From Fervidobacterium sp. (GTDB lineage Bacteria > Thermotogota > Thermotogae > Thermotogales > Fervidobacteriaceae): a DNA stretch of 64,000 nucleotides. Under the pieces are notes generated by a model. That model did not search any database, was not told the DNA's origin, and worked only from the letters and a program-made list of their open reading frames with translations. The stretch spans positions 310,001 through 374,000 of the forward strand of contig JANZZV010000001.1 in NCBI GenBank assembly GCA_026419195.1, in the 5' to 3' direction. The position numbers were made by a program, and so were the translations under genes. Position 1 is the stretch's first letter. Each line of letters begins with the position of its first letter. Of this stretch, positions 55,580 to 63,744 are shown in pieces.

Positions 55580-55611
55580 TCTTCTTTCCTCCCTTCAACA
55601 ATTCCTATATT

Positions 55612-56136
55612 TTACCCTTCAAAGATCTTTTCAACACGCTTTCTAATGAATGCATTCACAACCGAGTCTATGGAAAACTTAATTGCGTTAAAACCAGCTA
55701 TCCACGGAAGAAGTTTCAAAGTATCTTCAAATGATATTTTCCAATAAACTGGGACAACTATCATATTTAGGAGCATCATTACACCGGTAGCGATAAAAAC
55801 ACCATTTATGTAAGCTATTATCTCAAAAACCCTATTTTTTCGCCATCTGTACGTTAAAACAGTCGGTAAAAGATATGAAGCTCCAGCTACAAAATTCATG
55901 ATGATTCCAACTATATCTGCAGATTTTAATAGATAAAACATCAGATCTTTTATCGCCAAAACCAAGATACCATCTGAAAGTCCGAATATGAACCCAGCTA
56001 AGAGTGGTAAAATGTCACTTGGATCGTATTTTAAAAAATTAACAGCGGGAAATATTGGAAACTCTAAAAACATCAAACCTGTAGCTAAAGCTGACATTAT
56101 ACCAATTGTGGCAATTCTTGTTGTTGATTTTTTCAT
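55612..56136 (-). CDS. ribU: Riboflavin ECF transporter S component, RibU type
   Basis: 174 residues with about five to six membrane helices. The N-terminal segment TRIATIGIMSALATGLMFLEFPIFPAVNFLKYDPSDILPLLAGFIFG matches RibU, including the conserved FLKYDPSD and the alanine-containing helix 1 that contacts the EcfT coupling module. The same position (between rpmA and rplM) holds the structurally characterised RibU of Thermotoga. No FMN riboswitch is seen upstream. EcfA/EcfT are elsewhere. ATG follows GGAGGAAAG. Confidence 0.9.
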   Translation of the reverse strand: MKKSTTRIATIGIMSALATGLMFLEFPIFPAVNFLKYDPSDILPLLAGFIFGLSDGILVLAIKDLMFYLLKSADIVGIIMNFVAGASYLLPTVLTYRWRKNRVFEIIAYINGVFIATGVMMLLNMIVVPVYWKISFEDTLKLLPWIAGFNAIKFSIDSVVNAFIRKRVEKIFEG

Positions 56137-56187
56137 GAATTTGAACTTTCCTCCTGAAAAATCAAGTCTAATTGTAAATTGATAAAT

Positions 56188-56454
56188 TTATTCCTCGACA
56201 ACCACAACATACTTTCTGTTGTTCTTTGTAATAAATTTAACAATACCGTCTTTGAGCGCAAAGAGTGTAAAATCCCTACCCATTCCAACATTTTGACCGG
56301 GCCAAAACTTCGTGCCTCTTTGTCTAATTATTATGTTACCTGCAGCAACCTTCTGACCATCAAAACGTTTTACACCCAAATATTTTGGATTACTGTCTCT
56401 TCCATTTCTTCCTGCACCACTTGCTTTTGCAAAAAGTTGTATGTTAATGCGCAT
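56188..56454 (-). CDS. rpmA: Ribosomal protein L27 with cleavable N-terminal extension
   Basis: 88 residues. It begins [36 protein letters not shown]. The first nine residues (MRINIQLFA) resemble the extension that Prp protease removes in Firmicutes L27; the mature protein would begin KASG, near the peptidyl transferase centre. The third of three consecutive ATGs (56454) has the best spacing to GGAGGTG. The prp gene lies directly upstream. Confidence 0.95.
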   Translation of the reverse strand: MRINIQLFAKASGAGRNGRDSNPKYLGVKRFDGQKVAAGNIIIRQRGTKFWPGQNVGMGRDFTLFALKDGIVKFITKNNRKYVVVVEE

Positions 56455-56755
56455 CATCATTCACCTCCAAATGTATATAGTTTGAAAATTGCTCGGCTAA
56501 ATCTTTCAGTGTTTCCAAAAGTTCTGCTGCAAATCTTTGGGACAATGCACAATTTGGTATGTTCCAAACCTTCAGATATCCATCTTTTATATCTACAAGT
56601 GCTCCCTCTTTTTTTAAAGCCTTTGCTGTATGCTGAGTTACAGTACTCACAGCCGCACATACTATGTCTTTACCTTTTACATTGTATTGTGCATGACCGC
56701 TAATTTGAAATTCTTTAAAAATACCATCTGATACAAAGAACTTGCATTTAATCAT
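56444..56755 (-). CDS. prp: Ribosomal-processing cysteine protease Prp (YsxB)
   Basis: 103 residues. The catalytic pair is visible as His21 (ISGHAQY) and Cys33 ([10 protein letters not shown]), the arrangement known for Prp of Staphylococcus. It cleaves the N-terminal extension of L27, which is encoded next and carries such an extension. It starts right after the rplU stop with weak ribosome site, suggesting coupling, and overlaps rpmA by 11 bases. Confidence 0.93.
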   Translation of the reverse strand: MIKCKFFVSDGIFKEFQISGHAQYNVKGKDIVCAAVSTVTQHTAKALKKEGALVDIKDGYLKVWNIPNCALSQRFAAELLETLKDLAEQFSNYIHLEVNDDAH

Positions 56756-56758
56756 AGG

Positions 56759-57079
56759 TCATTTTATTTCAATTTTTTCAATTTTAACAGTGGTGTACCA
56801 CTGTCTATGACCTTTTATTGTTTTGTGTCCTTTTCTTGGTATGAACTGTCCCACAAGGATCTTTCTTGCTCTTGCATGCTCAACAACAGTTCCAGTAACA
56901 ACAACATTTCTTAAGTATGGTTTACCAACTAATACTTTTCCGTCATCAGTTTTCAGCATAACAACTTTGTCAAGCGTTACCTGTTCTCCTTGTGCAACAC
57001 CAGTAATCTTTTCCGTGTGTAAAAGTCCACCAACTTCTACTTTGTACTGTTTTCCTCCACTTTCCACAATAGCGTACAC
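56759..57079 (-). CDS. rplU: Ribosomal protein L21
   Basis: 106 residues of the 50S subunit: [24 protein letters not shown] at the start and [33 protein letters not shown] near the end, which binds 23S rRNA. GTG 57079 is chosen because AGGAGGTG lies before it; GTG 57088 overlaps that site. First gene of the operon, preceded by a structured leader. Confidence 0.97.
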   Translation of the reverse strand: MYAIVESGGKQYKVEVGGLLHTEKITGVAQGEQVTLDKVVMLKTDDGKVLVGKPYLRNVVVTGTVVEHARARKILVGQFIPRKGHKTIKGHRQWYTTVKIEKIEIK

Positions 57080-57103
57080 AACCTTCACCTCCTATGTTTT
57101 ACA

Positions 57104-57174
57104 GGTACTAAAACACGTAGGTTTAGAGACGTGCGGGGATATCTCTAAACCATTTATAACGCGTTTTATGTACC
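57104..57174 (-). promoter_or_regulatory. Structured 5' leader of the L21 operon
   Basis: Read on the minus strand, an inner perfect ten-base helix (57142-57151 with 57120-57129, arms GGTTTAGAGA/TCTCTAAACC) is enclosed by an outer helix formed by 57161-57174 and 57104-57118 (GGTAC and TAAAAC blocks pair, one bulged base). The rplU ribosome site lies about 14 bases after it. It resembles ribosomal protein autoregulatory leaders such as the L21 leader; membership in a known family needs a covariance search. Confidence 0.7.
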
Positions 57175-57201
57175 TTTTTGTTTCTGTATAGTGCATTCAC
57201 T

Positions 57202-57229
57202 ATTTTACCACTTTGAGATGTTTTGTAAA
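57202..57229 (-). promoter_or_regulatory. Promoter of the ribosomal protein operon
   Basis: On the minus strand TTTACA (57224-57229) and TAAAAT (57202-57207), spacer 16; transcription would begin near 57195, giving a leader of about 115 bases that includes the helix structure. Confidence 0.6.
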
Positions 57230-57351
57230 ATAATTTTCTGTTACTAATCTTTAATTTTATGTTACTTACTCATGAGTTACTGAGATGTCTCGGTGTTTTT
57301 CGAGGTATTACATTTAATATGATGACTTTTTATTGAAAAATATAATTATGT

Positions 57352-57380
57352 TTGATTTTTGTAGAATTATATGTTAAAAT
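57352..57380 (+). promoter_or_regulatory. Promoter of spoVS
   Basis: TTGATT at 57352-57357 and TAAAAT at 57375-57380, spacer 17, about 65 bases before the spoVS start. The 366-base region 57080-57445 holds this, the opposite-strand promoter and the leader; nothing else is seen. Confidence 0.6.
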
Positions 57381-57445
57381 ATAAGCAAGTTACAAAACTA
57401 AAAAATAACCAATTACATCTTTTCAGCACAAGGAGGATAGGTAGT

Positions 57446-57709
57446 ATGGAAATTTTAAAGGTCAGTTCAAAGTCAAACCCAAATAAGGTAGCAGGTGCTA
57501 TTGTTGGTTCACTGAAAAAAAACGGCAGAGTTGAAATTCAAGCCATCGGTGCAGGAGCGGTTAACCAAGCTTCTAAAGCCCTCGCTATAGCAAGGAGATT
57601 TTTGGAACAGGAGAAGCTTGATCTTTATGCAGTTCCAGCGTTCATTGAAATCCAAATAGGTAACGAAGCAAGAACTGGTATCTCATTTAAAGTTTACATG
57701 AAAGAATAA
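57446..57709 (+). CDS. spoVS: SpoVS family protein
   Basis: 87 residues: MEILKVSSKSNPNKVAGAIVGSLKKNGRVEIQAIGAGAVNQASKALAIARRFL, then IPAFIEIQIGNEARTGISFKVYMKE-type ending, the whole Alba-like SpoVS domain. The family is named for Bacillus spore formation but is found widely, including in Thermotogae that do not sporulate; it probably binds nucleic acid. ATG 57446 follows AGGAGGATAG; the frame is open upstream without a suitable start. Confidence 0.95.
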   Translation: MEILKVSSKSNPNKVAGAIVGSLKKNGRVEIQAIGAGAVNQASKALAIARRFLEQEKLDLYAVPAFIEIQIGNEARTGISFKVYMKE

Positions 57710-57756
57710 GAGGAATTTTTTATAGAAGGAATCATAATAATTTGGTTGAGAATTCA

Positions 57757-58026
57757 ATGGAAGGTACAATGGAGGCATTTGCGGAAGAACTAAAAATTAT
57801 AGCAGAGGCTTGTTTGAATGATGAAAGGATACTTGAGATAATAAAAAATATATCGAATATGTCCGAAGAAGAGCGCATCAATTTTAAAAGCAAAGTGCTT
57901 AAATACTTTATGAAAAAAAACTCACCAGAAGACATGGAAGCTTACAACTTTTATAAAATAATTCTCACCGAAAACAACGCAAAGAAAGTAATTGATATTT
58001 ATTACTGTTTTCTTGGAAAAAAGTAG
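57757..58026 (+). CDS. Small hypothetical protein after spoVS
   Basis: About 89 residues, acidic and helical, with no membrane helix or known motif (EAFAEELKIIAEACLNDERILEIIKNISNMSEEERINFKSKVLKYF). The start may be TTG 57742, ATG 57757 or ATG 57769; GGAAGG is best placed for the last. It lies 48 bases after spoVS and before a terminator, so is probably co-transcribed with it. Family not recognised. Confidence 0.65.
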   Translation: MEGTMEAFAEELKIIAEACLNDERILEIIKNISNMSEEERINFKSKVLKYFMKKNSPEDMEAYNFYKIILTENNAKKVIDIYYCFLGKK

Positions 58027-58035
58027 TATAATAAT

Positions 58036-58059
58036 GGTGCCAATTGGGCACCTTTTTTT
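58036..58059 (+). terminator. Rho-independent terminator after the spoVS unit
   Basis: Stem GGTGCC/GGCACC (58036-58041 with 58047-58052), loop AATTG, then seven T residues. Confidence 0.88.
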
Positions 58060-58110
58060 GACAAATTTGTTTTCAAAGATGAAAAATATAAGGAAGAAAG
58101 AGGTGGTAAC

Positions 58111-59025
58111 TTGAAAGTTGGTGGACAAGCTGTTATAGACGGTGTTCTGATGATGGGCAAAAAGATTGTCGTTGCTGTTAGAAAGCACGATGGAAGTGTT
58201 GAAGTTTTGAATTTAGGCGTTTCGAATAACGCAAAAAGATGGATGAAAATTCCATTTTTAAGAGGATTATTTAGTTTGTTTTATTCACTTTATTTTGGTA
58301 TAAAGGCAATAAATTTGAGTGCAGAGATATCGTCTGACGAAAAAATGAAAAAAAGTGAATCGTTTTTTTCTATCTTATTATCTATTGCCCTTGCTATAGG
58401 CTTATTCATAGTGGTACCAGCCTATCTTACACGTTGGTTTGGTTTCAAAGATAATGAAATTTTGTTTTCAATCGTTGATGGTTTTGTAAGACTTGGAATA
58501 TTTTTAGTTTACGTATACATAATTTCATTATTCAAAGACGTTAAAGATGTTTTTAGATATCACGGAGCTGAACACAAAGCAGTTCATGTATACGAACATG
58601 GCGAGGAATTAACTGTTGAAAATGCAAGGAAGTATTCTACAATTCATCCTCGTTGTGGTACGAACTTTGTAATGATTTTTCTTGTAATTGCAATAGTTAT
58701 CCACAGTTTGTTTGGTTTACTCGGACCACTTAACATGCTAAAGAGAATACTTTTAAGGATATTTGTGTTACCTATAATTGCGGGGGTATCGTACGAGCTG
58801 TTGAAAATTTTTGACAAATATCCAAAATTTTTGTTCTTAGCAGCCCCAGGTTTGATTTTACAAAGACTTACCACGGCAGAACCCGATGATTCACAACTTG
58901 AAGTTGCTATCATCTCTCTTAAGCATGCCCTGGAAATTTTCAAGACGTCTGATGTTGACGATTTGAAAAATGAAGAGTATAACACAAACAAAAAGGTAAA
59001 TTACGAAGCCGAGTTTCTTGGTTGA
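58111..59025 (+). CDS. DUF1385 (YqhQ-like) membrane protein
   Basis: 304 residues. The N-terminal GGQAVIDGVLMMGKKIVVAVRKHDG is the family signature, followed by two membrane segments (about 88-112, 126-150), the conserved YHGAEHKAVHVYEHGEELTVENARKYSTIHPRCGTNF with several His and Cys that could bind metal, further helices (about 190-215, 222-245), and a conserved end LTTAEPDDSQLEVAI. Function unknown; metal dependence is an inference. TTG 58111 follows GAGGTGGT. Its last 135 bases overlap the opposite-strand WecA-like gene. Confidence 0.9.
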   Translation: MKVGGQAVIDGVLMMGKKIVVAVRKHDGSVEVLNLGVSNNAKRWMKIPFLRGLFSLFYSLYFGIKAINLSAEISSDEKMKKSESFFSILLSIALAIGLFIVVPAYLTRWFGFKDNEILFSIVDGFVRLGIFLVYVYIISLFKDVKDVFRYHGAEHKAVHVYEHGEELTVENARKYSTIHPRCGTNFVMIFLVIAIVIHSLFGLLGPLNMLKRILLRIFVLPIIAGVSYELLKIFDKYPKFLFLAAPGLILQRLTTAEPDDSQLEVAIISLKHALEIFKTSDVDDLKNEEYNTNKKVNYEAEFLG

Positions 59026-59817
59026 AAGAAAAGAAAAACCACCAGTTAGCAGATAGGCATAAGCCAAAAAGCTTGTTAATCCAAATTTTTCAACACCAAT
59101 ATGATGTAAATGATACCTGTCTGCTTTAAATGGATTCTTTCCAAGTAGCAGCCTCCTCATAAAAGAGGAGGTTATTTCATACAATGGATAACCATAATAA
59201 ACCAAAAACTGTATAAAATTGTACGAGATATTTTGTCTTTTAAAAATTAAATATGCAACCAAAAATGCTCCAGAATCTCCCATAAACAAATATTCCTTGA
59301 GATTAAGAATGAGTAAAAGAAAAAGAATAAACGACAGTGTAAAATCAGAATTTGCGACTGAGTAGATAATGGATATTCCAAGTAAAAGACCATTTATTCC
59401 ATCTACTAAATTGAACGCATTTAAAATTACAACGAAAAAGAATATTGAAAATAGTTTGTCAATTAGTTGATTTCCAAAAAACAAATAAGTGTGATTTGTA
59501 AGAACAAATACCGTACCTGCCACGATTTGAAGTATCAATTTCGTATAGTAAGGTATCTCATATAGATCATCTACTAAACCAATTATGAAAATGAGGTAGA
59601 AGATGGGGTCTAAAAGGGTTTCGGTATTGTAAACTCCCACCTTTGAGGCTGTAAGTACTGTGAGAAACAAAATTGTTCCACCAATCAATGGTACAGGCTT
59701 TTTGTGATTTTTCCTATCGTTAGGATGTTCAACTAAGAAACCCGTTTTCTTTGAGATTATACTTAAGAGTAGAGTGAATATCAGTAATAAAAAAGTTGTT
59801 GTACCAATATTTGTCAA
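58891..59817 (-). CDS. WecA/TagO-like polyprenyl-phosphate sugar-1-phosphate transferase
   Basis: 308 residues, ten or so membrane helices. Family motifs in order: DRKNHKKPVPLIGG, GLVDDLYEIP with the Asp pair for Mg2+, NAFNLVDGINGL, FMGDSGAF and the C-terminal HLHHIG. These mark the MraY/WecA superfamily; MraY proper is the next gene upstream, so this copy probably starts a cell-surface glycan by moving UDP-GlcNAc-type sugar phosphate to undecaprenyl phosphate. TTG 59817 follows GGAGG. It runs into the convergent DUF1385 gene. Confidence 0.9.
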   Translation of the reverse strand: MTNIGTTTFLLLIFTLLLSIISKKTGFLVEHPNDRKNHKKPVPLIGGTILFLTVLTASKVGVYNTETLLDPIFYLIFIIGLVDDLYEIPYYTKLILQIVAGTVFVLTNHTYLFFGNQLIDKLFSIFFFVVILNAFNLVDGINGLLLGISIIYSVANSDFTLSFILFLLLILNLKEYLFMGDSGAFLVAYLIFKRQNISYNFIQFLVYYGYPLYEITSSFMRRLLLGKNPFKADRYHLHHIGVEKFGLTSFLAYAYLLTGGFSFLSTKKLGFVIYLFVCVILFIFQIVNIRRLENFQGMLKRDDSNFKL

Positions 59818-59844
59818 CGGTATTTCCTCCGGATTTTATGTTTT

Positions 59845-60765
59845 CTATTGTTTTAAAAACAAAGATATGTAAAACAAGGATATTGCTATATTCCAAGCGG
59901 TAAACACACCAACAATCTTTTCTTCCTTCCAACCAAGCAATTCGAAATGATGATGTACAGGTGCCATCTTAAAGATTCTTTTACCTCGTAGTTTAAATGA
60001 GCCAACTTGTAAGATAACACTAATTGTTTCAAACAAAAAGATAGGAGTAAAGAAAATTAGCGCAAGCTCTTGTCCTTTCATAAGCGCATACGTGGAAATG
60101 TACGCTCCAAGAGTTAATGAGCCAGTATCTCCCATGAACACTTTTGCTGGTCTTGTATTATACGCCAAGAAGGCAAGAACAGGCATTATTATTACAAATA
60201 TAGCCTTATAATCAACTTCTCCTCGGGCGAAAAATACAAATGGAAACATACTGGATACAAAAACCCAACCTGCTAATCCGTCTATTCCGTCTGTTAGGTT
60301 TGTCGCATTTGAATAACCAGATATAAGAAGCATTACAAAAATGTAGAAAAACCACTTTGGAACTGGCAGACCAAAGATAACACTTTCCCTGTGCTGAAGC
60401 AGCGTGTGAGCGATCCATAAAGAAAATCCAAATTGTAAAAATAGCTTTTGCCAGGCTTTTAAACCAAGTGAACGTTTTTTTACAATGCTAACAAAATCGT
60501 CTAGAAAACCTATAAATCCATAAAACACCAACGTAAGTAAAAGTTCCAAAGGCAACCTTAGGAAAATTCCACCAAGTACTGATAAGGTTATAAAAACTAC
60601 CCCGCCAGCAGTTGGTGTACCTTCTTTGTAATTATGTAGGTCTGGACCTTCTTGTCTAATGTATTGTCCAAGTTTTAGCTTTTTCATGTATGCAATGAAC
60701 TTTGGGAAGATCACTATCCCTGCCAAAAATTCCAAGAATAATACTATAGCACTGTAAATATTCAT
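59845..60765 (-). CDS. mraY: Phospho-N-acetylmuramoyl-pentapeptide transferase
   Basis: 306 residues, ten membrane helices. Transfers phospho-MurNAc-pentapeptide to undecaprenyl phosphate (lipid I). Signatures: GPDLHNYKEGTPTAGGVVF, FIGFLDDFVSIVKKRSLGLKAWQKL, NATNLTDGIDGLA, VFMGDTGSLTLG and the His-rich MAPVHHHFELLGW. ATG 60765 follows GGGGGAAA, 24 bases after murF. Confidence 0.97.
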   Translation of the reverse strand: MNIYSAIVLFLEFLAGIVIFPKFIAYMKKLKLGQYIRQEGPDLHNYKEGTPTAGGVVFITLSVLGGIFLRLPLELLLTLVFYGFIGFLDDFVSIVKKRSLGLKAWQKLFLQFGFSLWIAHTLLQHRESVIFGLPVPKWFFYIFVMLLISGYSNATNLTDGIDGLAGWVFVSSMFPFVFFARGEVDYKAIFVIIMPVLAFLAYNTRPAKVFMGDTGSLTLGAYISTYALMKGQELALIFFTPIFLFETISVILQVGSFKLRGKRIFKMAPVHHHFELLGWKEEKIVGVFTAWNIAISLFYISLFLKQ

Positions 60766-60788
60766 TAATTTTTTCCCCCTTTAATTGT

Positions 60789-62060
60789 TTAGTTTGACAG
60801 TATTTCATCAACCACTTTATCAAGTCCCACAGCACGTGAAGCTTTTAAGTATATAGTTCCATCAAAATGTTTTTTAAGGATTTTTTCTTTTAAAAAATTC
60901 ACTATCTCTGTGCTTTCAGCACTTCTGAAAATAACGTTATTAGAGTTAATGTCTTTAGACTCTTCCTCTTTATCGTAAACAATAACTCCATCAAGATTTT
61001 CAAGTAACTTAGAAAGCTCTGTGTGATAGTACTTTGAATATTCACCAAGTTCTTTCATCGCTCCAACAACTGCATACCTTGGGGATGGAAAATTTTCTAA
61101 AATCTCTTCTATGCCTGTCTTGAACGATTCAAAACTTGCATTGTAAGTATCATCAATCAGGAATCCGTGGTCAATGCTGTGCACGTTAAATCTTCCCTTT
61201 GGCGGTTTAAATTCGAAAAGATTTTTTGGATTAAATATAATATCAAGCATATCCGTAATACCAAATGCAACAAGAACGGATAGTGCCATTGGTTTCGTCC
61301 AATAACCTGGTAATTGATAGTAATATTCCTGGTTTTCGTATTTGAACGTCAGTAATGTTGTCTTTCCATTATACTCCCTGCTTTTGAGCAAATAATCTCC
61401 ACCGCTGATACCAAAATATCTGCATTTTTCACATCTCATTCTCTCATCGTCATAATTTACAAGTGCTCTTTTCGAATTTTCAACAATTTGCCATTTACCT
61501 TTGAAGATCTCCATAACGCTTCCAGCAATACCGATGTGCGCACTTCCAACGTTCAATAAGACACCTATCTCAGGTGGAAAGTATCTACATAGATACTGAA
61601 TATCTCCAACATTTCGTTGAGCCATTTCAAGTACTAATATTTTTTCCCCCTTGTAAGAATTAATAATACAAAGGGGTAATCCTATCTCAGAATTCAAATT
61701 ACCTTCATTTCTAAAAGTAGGAATTTCAGCGTTAAGCACGTTTGCAACTATTTCTTTTGTTGTGGTCTTTCCGTTAGAACCTGTTATACCTATTATTTTT
61801 CCATTTGCCTTTTGAATTATCTTTCCTGCCAATTCATTTAAAAATTCCACGGTGTTGGGCACAATTACTTGATTTTCCACACCAACATTTCTTTCCACAA
61901 GTACGGCAAATGCACCATTCTCGATAGCTTGTCTTGAAAAATCATGACCATCGACACGATTCCCTTTGATAGCTACGAATACATCACCTGGTTTAACTTC
62001 CCTTGAATCTACGACAAACCTATGACCAACTAAATCCGTGAGTTTCAATGCCATCTTCAT
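60789..62060 (-). CDS. murF: UDP-N-acetylmuramoyl-tripeptide--D-alanyl-D-alanine ligase
   Basis: About 423 residues. Mur ligase with a substrate domain (VDSREVKPGDVFVAIKGNRVDGHDF), the P-loop GITGSNGKTTTKEIV, carboxylated Lys and Mg-binding regions (RNEGNLNSEIGLP), and C-terminal domain DDTYNASFESFKTGIEEIL. Adds D-Ala-D-Ala to complete the pentapeptide precursor. Start ATG 62060 is supported by GGAAAG; ATG 62054 is also possible. Confidence 0.96.
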   Translation of the reverse strand: MKMALKLTDLVGHRFVVDSREVKPGDVFVAIKGNRVDGHDFSRQAIENGAFAVLVERNVGVENQVIVPNTVEFLNELAGKIIQKANGKIIGITGSNGKTTTKEIVANVLNAEIPTFRNEGNLNSEIGLPLCIINSYKGEKILVLEMAQRNVGDIQYLCRYFPPEIGVLLNVGSAHIGIAGSVMEIFKGKWQIVENSKRALVNYDDERMRCEKCRYFGISGGDYLLKSREYNGKTTLLTFKYENQEYYYQLPGYWTKPMALSVLVAFGITDMLDIIFNPKNLFEFKPPKGRFNVHSIDHGFLIDDTYNASFESFKTGIEEILENFPSPRYAVVGAMKELGEYSKYYHTELSKLLENLDGVIVYDKEEESKDINSNNVIFRSAESTEIVNFLKEKILKKHFDGTIYLKASRAVGLDKVVDEILSN

Positions 62061-62083
62061 CACACTCTTTCCAATTTTCTCAT

Positions 62084-63577
62084 TTAGTCTTTTGAAGAAT
62101 GGTTCTTGTTTATTTTTGAAAAAATTATATCTAGGGCAACATCTCTATCTTTGAATGGGATTTTCAATGTTTCCGAGAAAAACTGATAAGGTTCATGCCC
62201 TCGGCCGGTTATAAGTACAACATCTCCTCTTGTTGCCAAAGTTATTGCTGTATCAATCGCTTCCTTTCTGTCAAGAACAGTTAAAGACAACGAATTCGGT
62301 TTGATGCCTTTCTCTACCTCTCGTATAATTTCTTCAGGATCCTCGCCTCTTGGGTCATCGGTTGTGAGTATAGCTATATCTGCCAGTTGTGTCACAACTT
62401 CTGCCATCATCGGTCTTTTACCCCTATCTGCCTGTCCGCCAGCACCGTAAACAACAATTATCCTACCTTTCGCAATTTTCCTGGCGCTTTTTATAACCTT
62501 TTCAAGCGCATCTGGCGAATGGGCAAAGTCGATCACAACTTCTATACCAAGTCTTCTTGCTTCAGGTATAGGTTCGAATCTACCCTCAACACCTCGAAAA
62601 GTTGATATGTAACTTATTACTTCGTCAAGTTCGTATCCAATTTCAACAAGTCCAGCTAAAACAAGTGTTACATTAAATGCGTTGTATTCACCTATCATCT
62701 GTGTATAAACTTTTCTTATTCCATGTGGAGTATGCAACATAAACGTTGTACCGTTCCATCCAGTTGTAATGTTTGAGATTTTGTAAGTTGAATCGTCGGT
62801 TGTTCCGTAAGTTACTAATCTCGGAACTTTTTTACCGTTCAAATAATGGAGATAATCTGAATTTACAACCGCTACACCATCTTTTTTCAAAAGATCAAAG
62901 ATATGAATCTTTGAATTTACGTAGTGTTCAAAGGTTGGATGATAATCTAAATGATCTCTTGTAATGTTAGTCAGACCAGCTATATCAAATCGCACAGTCT
63001 CAACTCTACCTTGATCAAGAGAATGAGAAGAAACCTCCATAGAGTAATAACTACCGCCATTTTTATAAGTTTTTGCCATATTGTCTAAGATAGTTACAGC
63101 ATCTGGTGTTGTGTTATGAATATAAAACTTATCACCAAGAATATCGTTCATAACAGTACCTGAAAGACTCCCAGTTAATCCAAACTGTTGCATAATATGA
63201 TGAAATAAATGAGCACAAGTTGTTTTTCCGTTTGTACCCGTAACACCGAAGGTTATCAAATATTTGTACGGATGTTCATAGAATTCGGCAGCTATGTACG
63301 CTTCTGCTAATCGACTGTCGTACACCTGTACATAAGGTAACTTTTCGTTTATTTCTCTCTCAGTTACAAATGCCAATACATTTCCTTCCGAATATAGCTT
63401 CTCAGCAATAGTGTGAGAATCAAATTTAGTACCTTTTCTACATATGAAAATGGAGGCATCTGAAAGCTTATTAGAGTTGTTTGATATAAACTTAACTTCT
63501 GCGTTTTTTAGTTCTTCTGGTAAATTTATCTTAACGATAAATCTTTCGATGGCTTCAAGTAATCTTCCCAGCTTCAA
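62084..63577 (-). CDS. murE: UDP-N-acetylmuramoyl-tripeptide synthetase MurE
   Basis: 497 residues. P-loop GVTGTNGKTTC at 111-121; DHLDYHPTFEHYVNSK; nucleotide region VVYGAGGQADRGKRPMM; and the third-residue-selecting motif DDPRGEDP around residue 405, where meso-diaminopimelate enzymes have DNPR. The closely related Thermotoga maritima MurE is known to add L- and D-lysine, so this enzyme may also incorporate lysine; that is inference. TTG 63577 follows GAGAGGTGA. Heads the murE-murF-mraY unit. Confidence 0.95.
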   Translation of the reverse strand: MKLGRLLEAIERFIVKINLPEELKNAEVKFISNNSNKLSDASIFICRKGTKFDSHTIAEKLYSEGNVLAFVTEREINEKLPYVQVYDSRLAEAYIAAEFYEHPYKYLITFGVTGTNGKTTCAHLFHHIMQQFGLTGSLSGTVMNDILGDKFYIHNTTPDAVTILDNMAKTYKNGGSYYSMEVSSHSLDQGRVETVRFDIAGLTNITRDHLDYHPTFEHYVNSKIHIFDLLKKDGVAVVNSDYLHYLNGKKVPRLVTYGTTDDSTYKISNITTGWNGTTFMLHTPHGIRKVYTQMIGEYNAFNVTLVLAGLVEIGYELDEVISYISTFRGVEGRFEPIPEARRLGIEVVIDFAHSPDALEKVIKSARKIAKGRIIVVYGAGGQADRGKRPMMAEVVTQLADIAILTTDDPRGEDPEEIIREVEKGIKPNSLSLTVLDRKEAIDTAITLATRGDVVLITGRGHEPYQFFSETLKIPFKDRDVALDIIFSKINKNHSSKD

Positions 63578-63627
63578 CGCGCTCACCTCTCTGAAAAAAT
63601 TGGTGAATAACTTTTCAATTCACTGAA

Positions 63628-63655
63628 ATTATAACACCTTAGCAAAATTATTCAA
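63628..63655 (-). promoter_or_regulatory. Promoter of the murE-murF-mraY operon
   Basis: On the minus strand TTGAAT (63650-63655) and a perfect TATAAT (63628-63633), spacer 16, about 50 bases before the murE start. Confidence 0.75.
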
Positions 63656-63661
63656 CTGTAT

Positions 63662-63697
63662 AATAAAACACAAACAAATCCCTCAGTCTAATGAGAG
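63662..63697 (-). terminator. Weak terminator of the glycosyltransferase gene
   Basis: On the minus strand a six-base stem (63692-63697 with 63680-63685, one G-T pair), six-base loop, then a T-rich stretch ATTTGTTTGTGTTTTA. Separates the partial glycosyltransferase gene from the murE promoter. Confidence 0.5.
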
Positions 63698-63744
63698 ATA
63701 TGTTCTAAGTAAACGATGTAACTCTCTATAAAATTCACCATAAA

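Noticed and set aside
55580-56187. FMN riboswitch controlling ribU
   Set aside because: The gaps around ribU are about 50 and 32 bases and fully taken by ribosome sites; the gene lies inside the ribosomal protein operon.
57240-57310. Second terminator-like hairpin near CTGAG/CTCGG before spoVS
   Set aside because: Only a five-base stem with a wobble pair, lying between divergent promoters; too weak to call.
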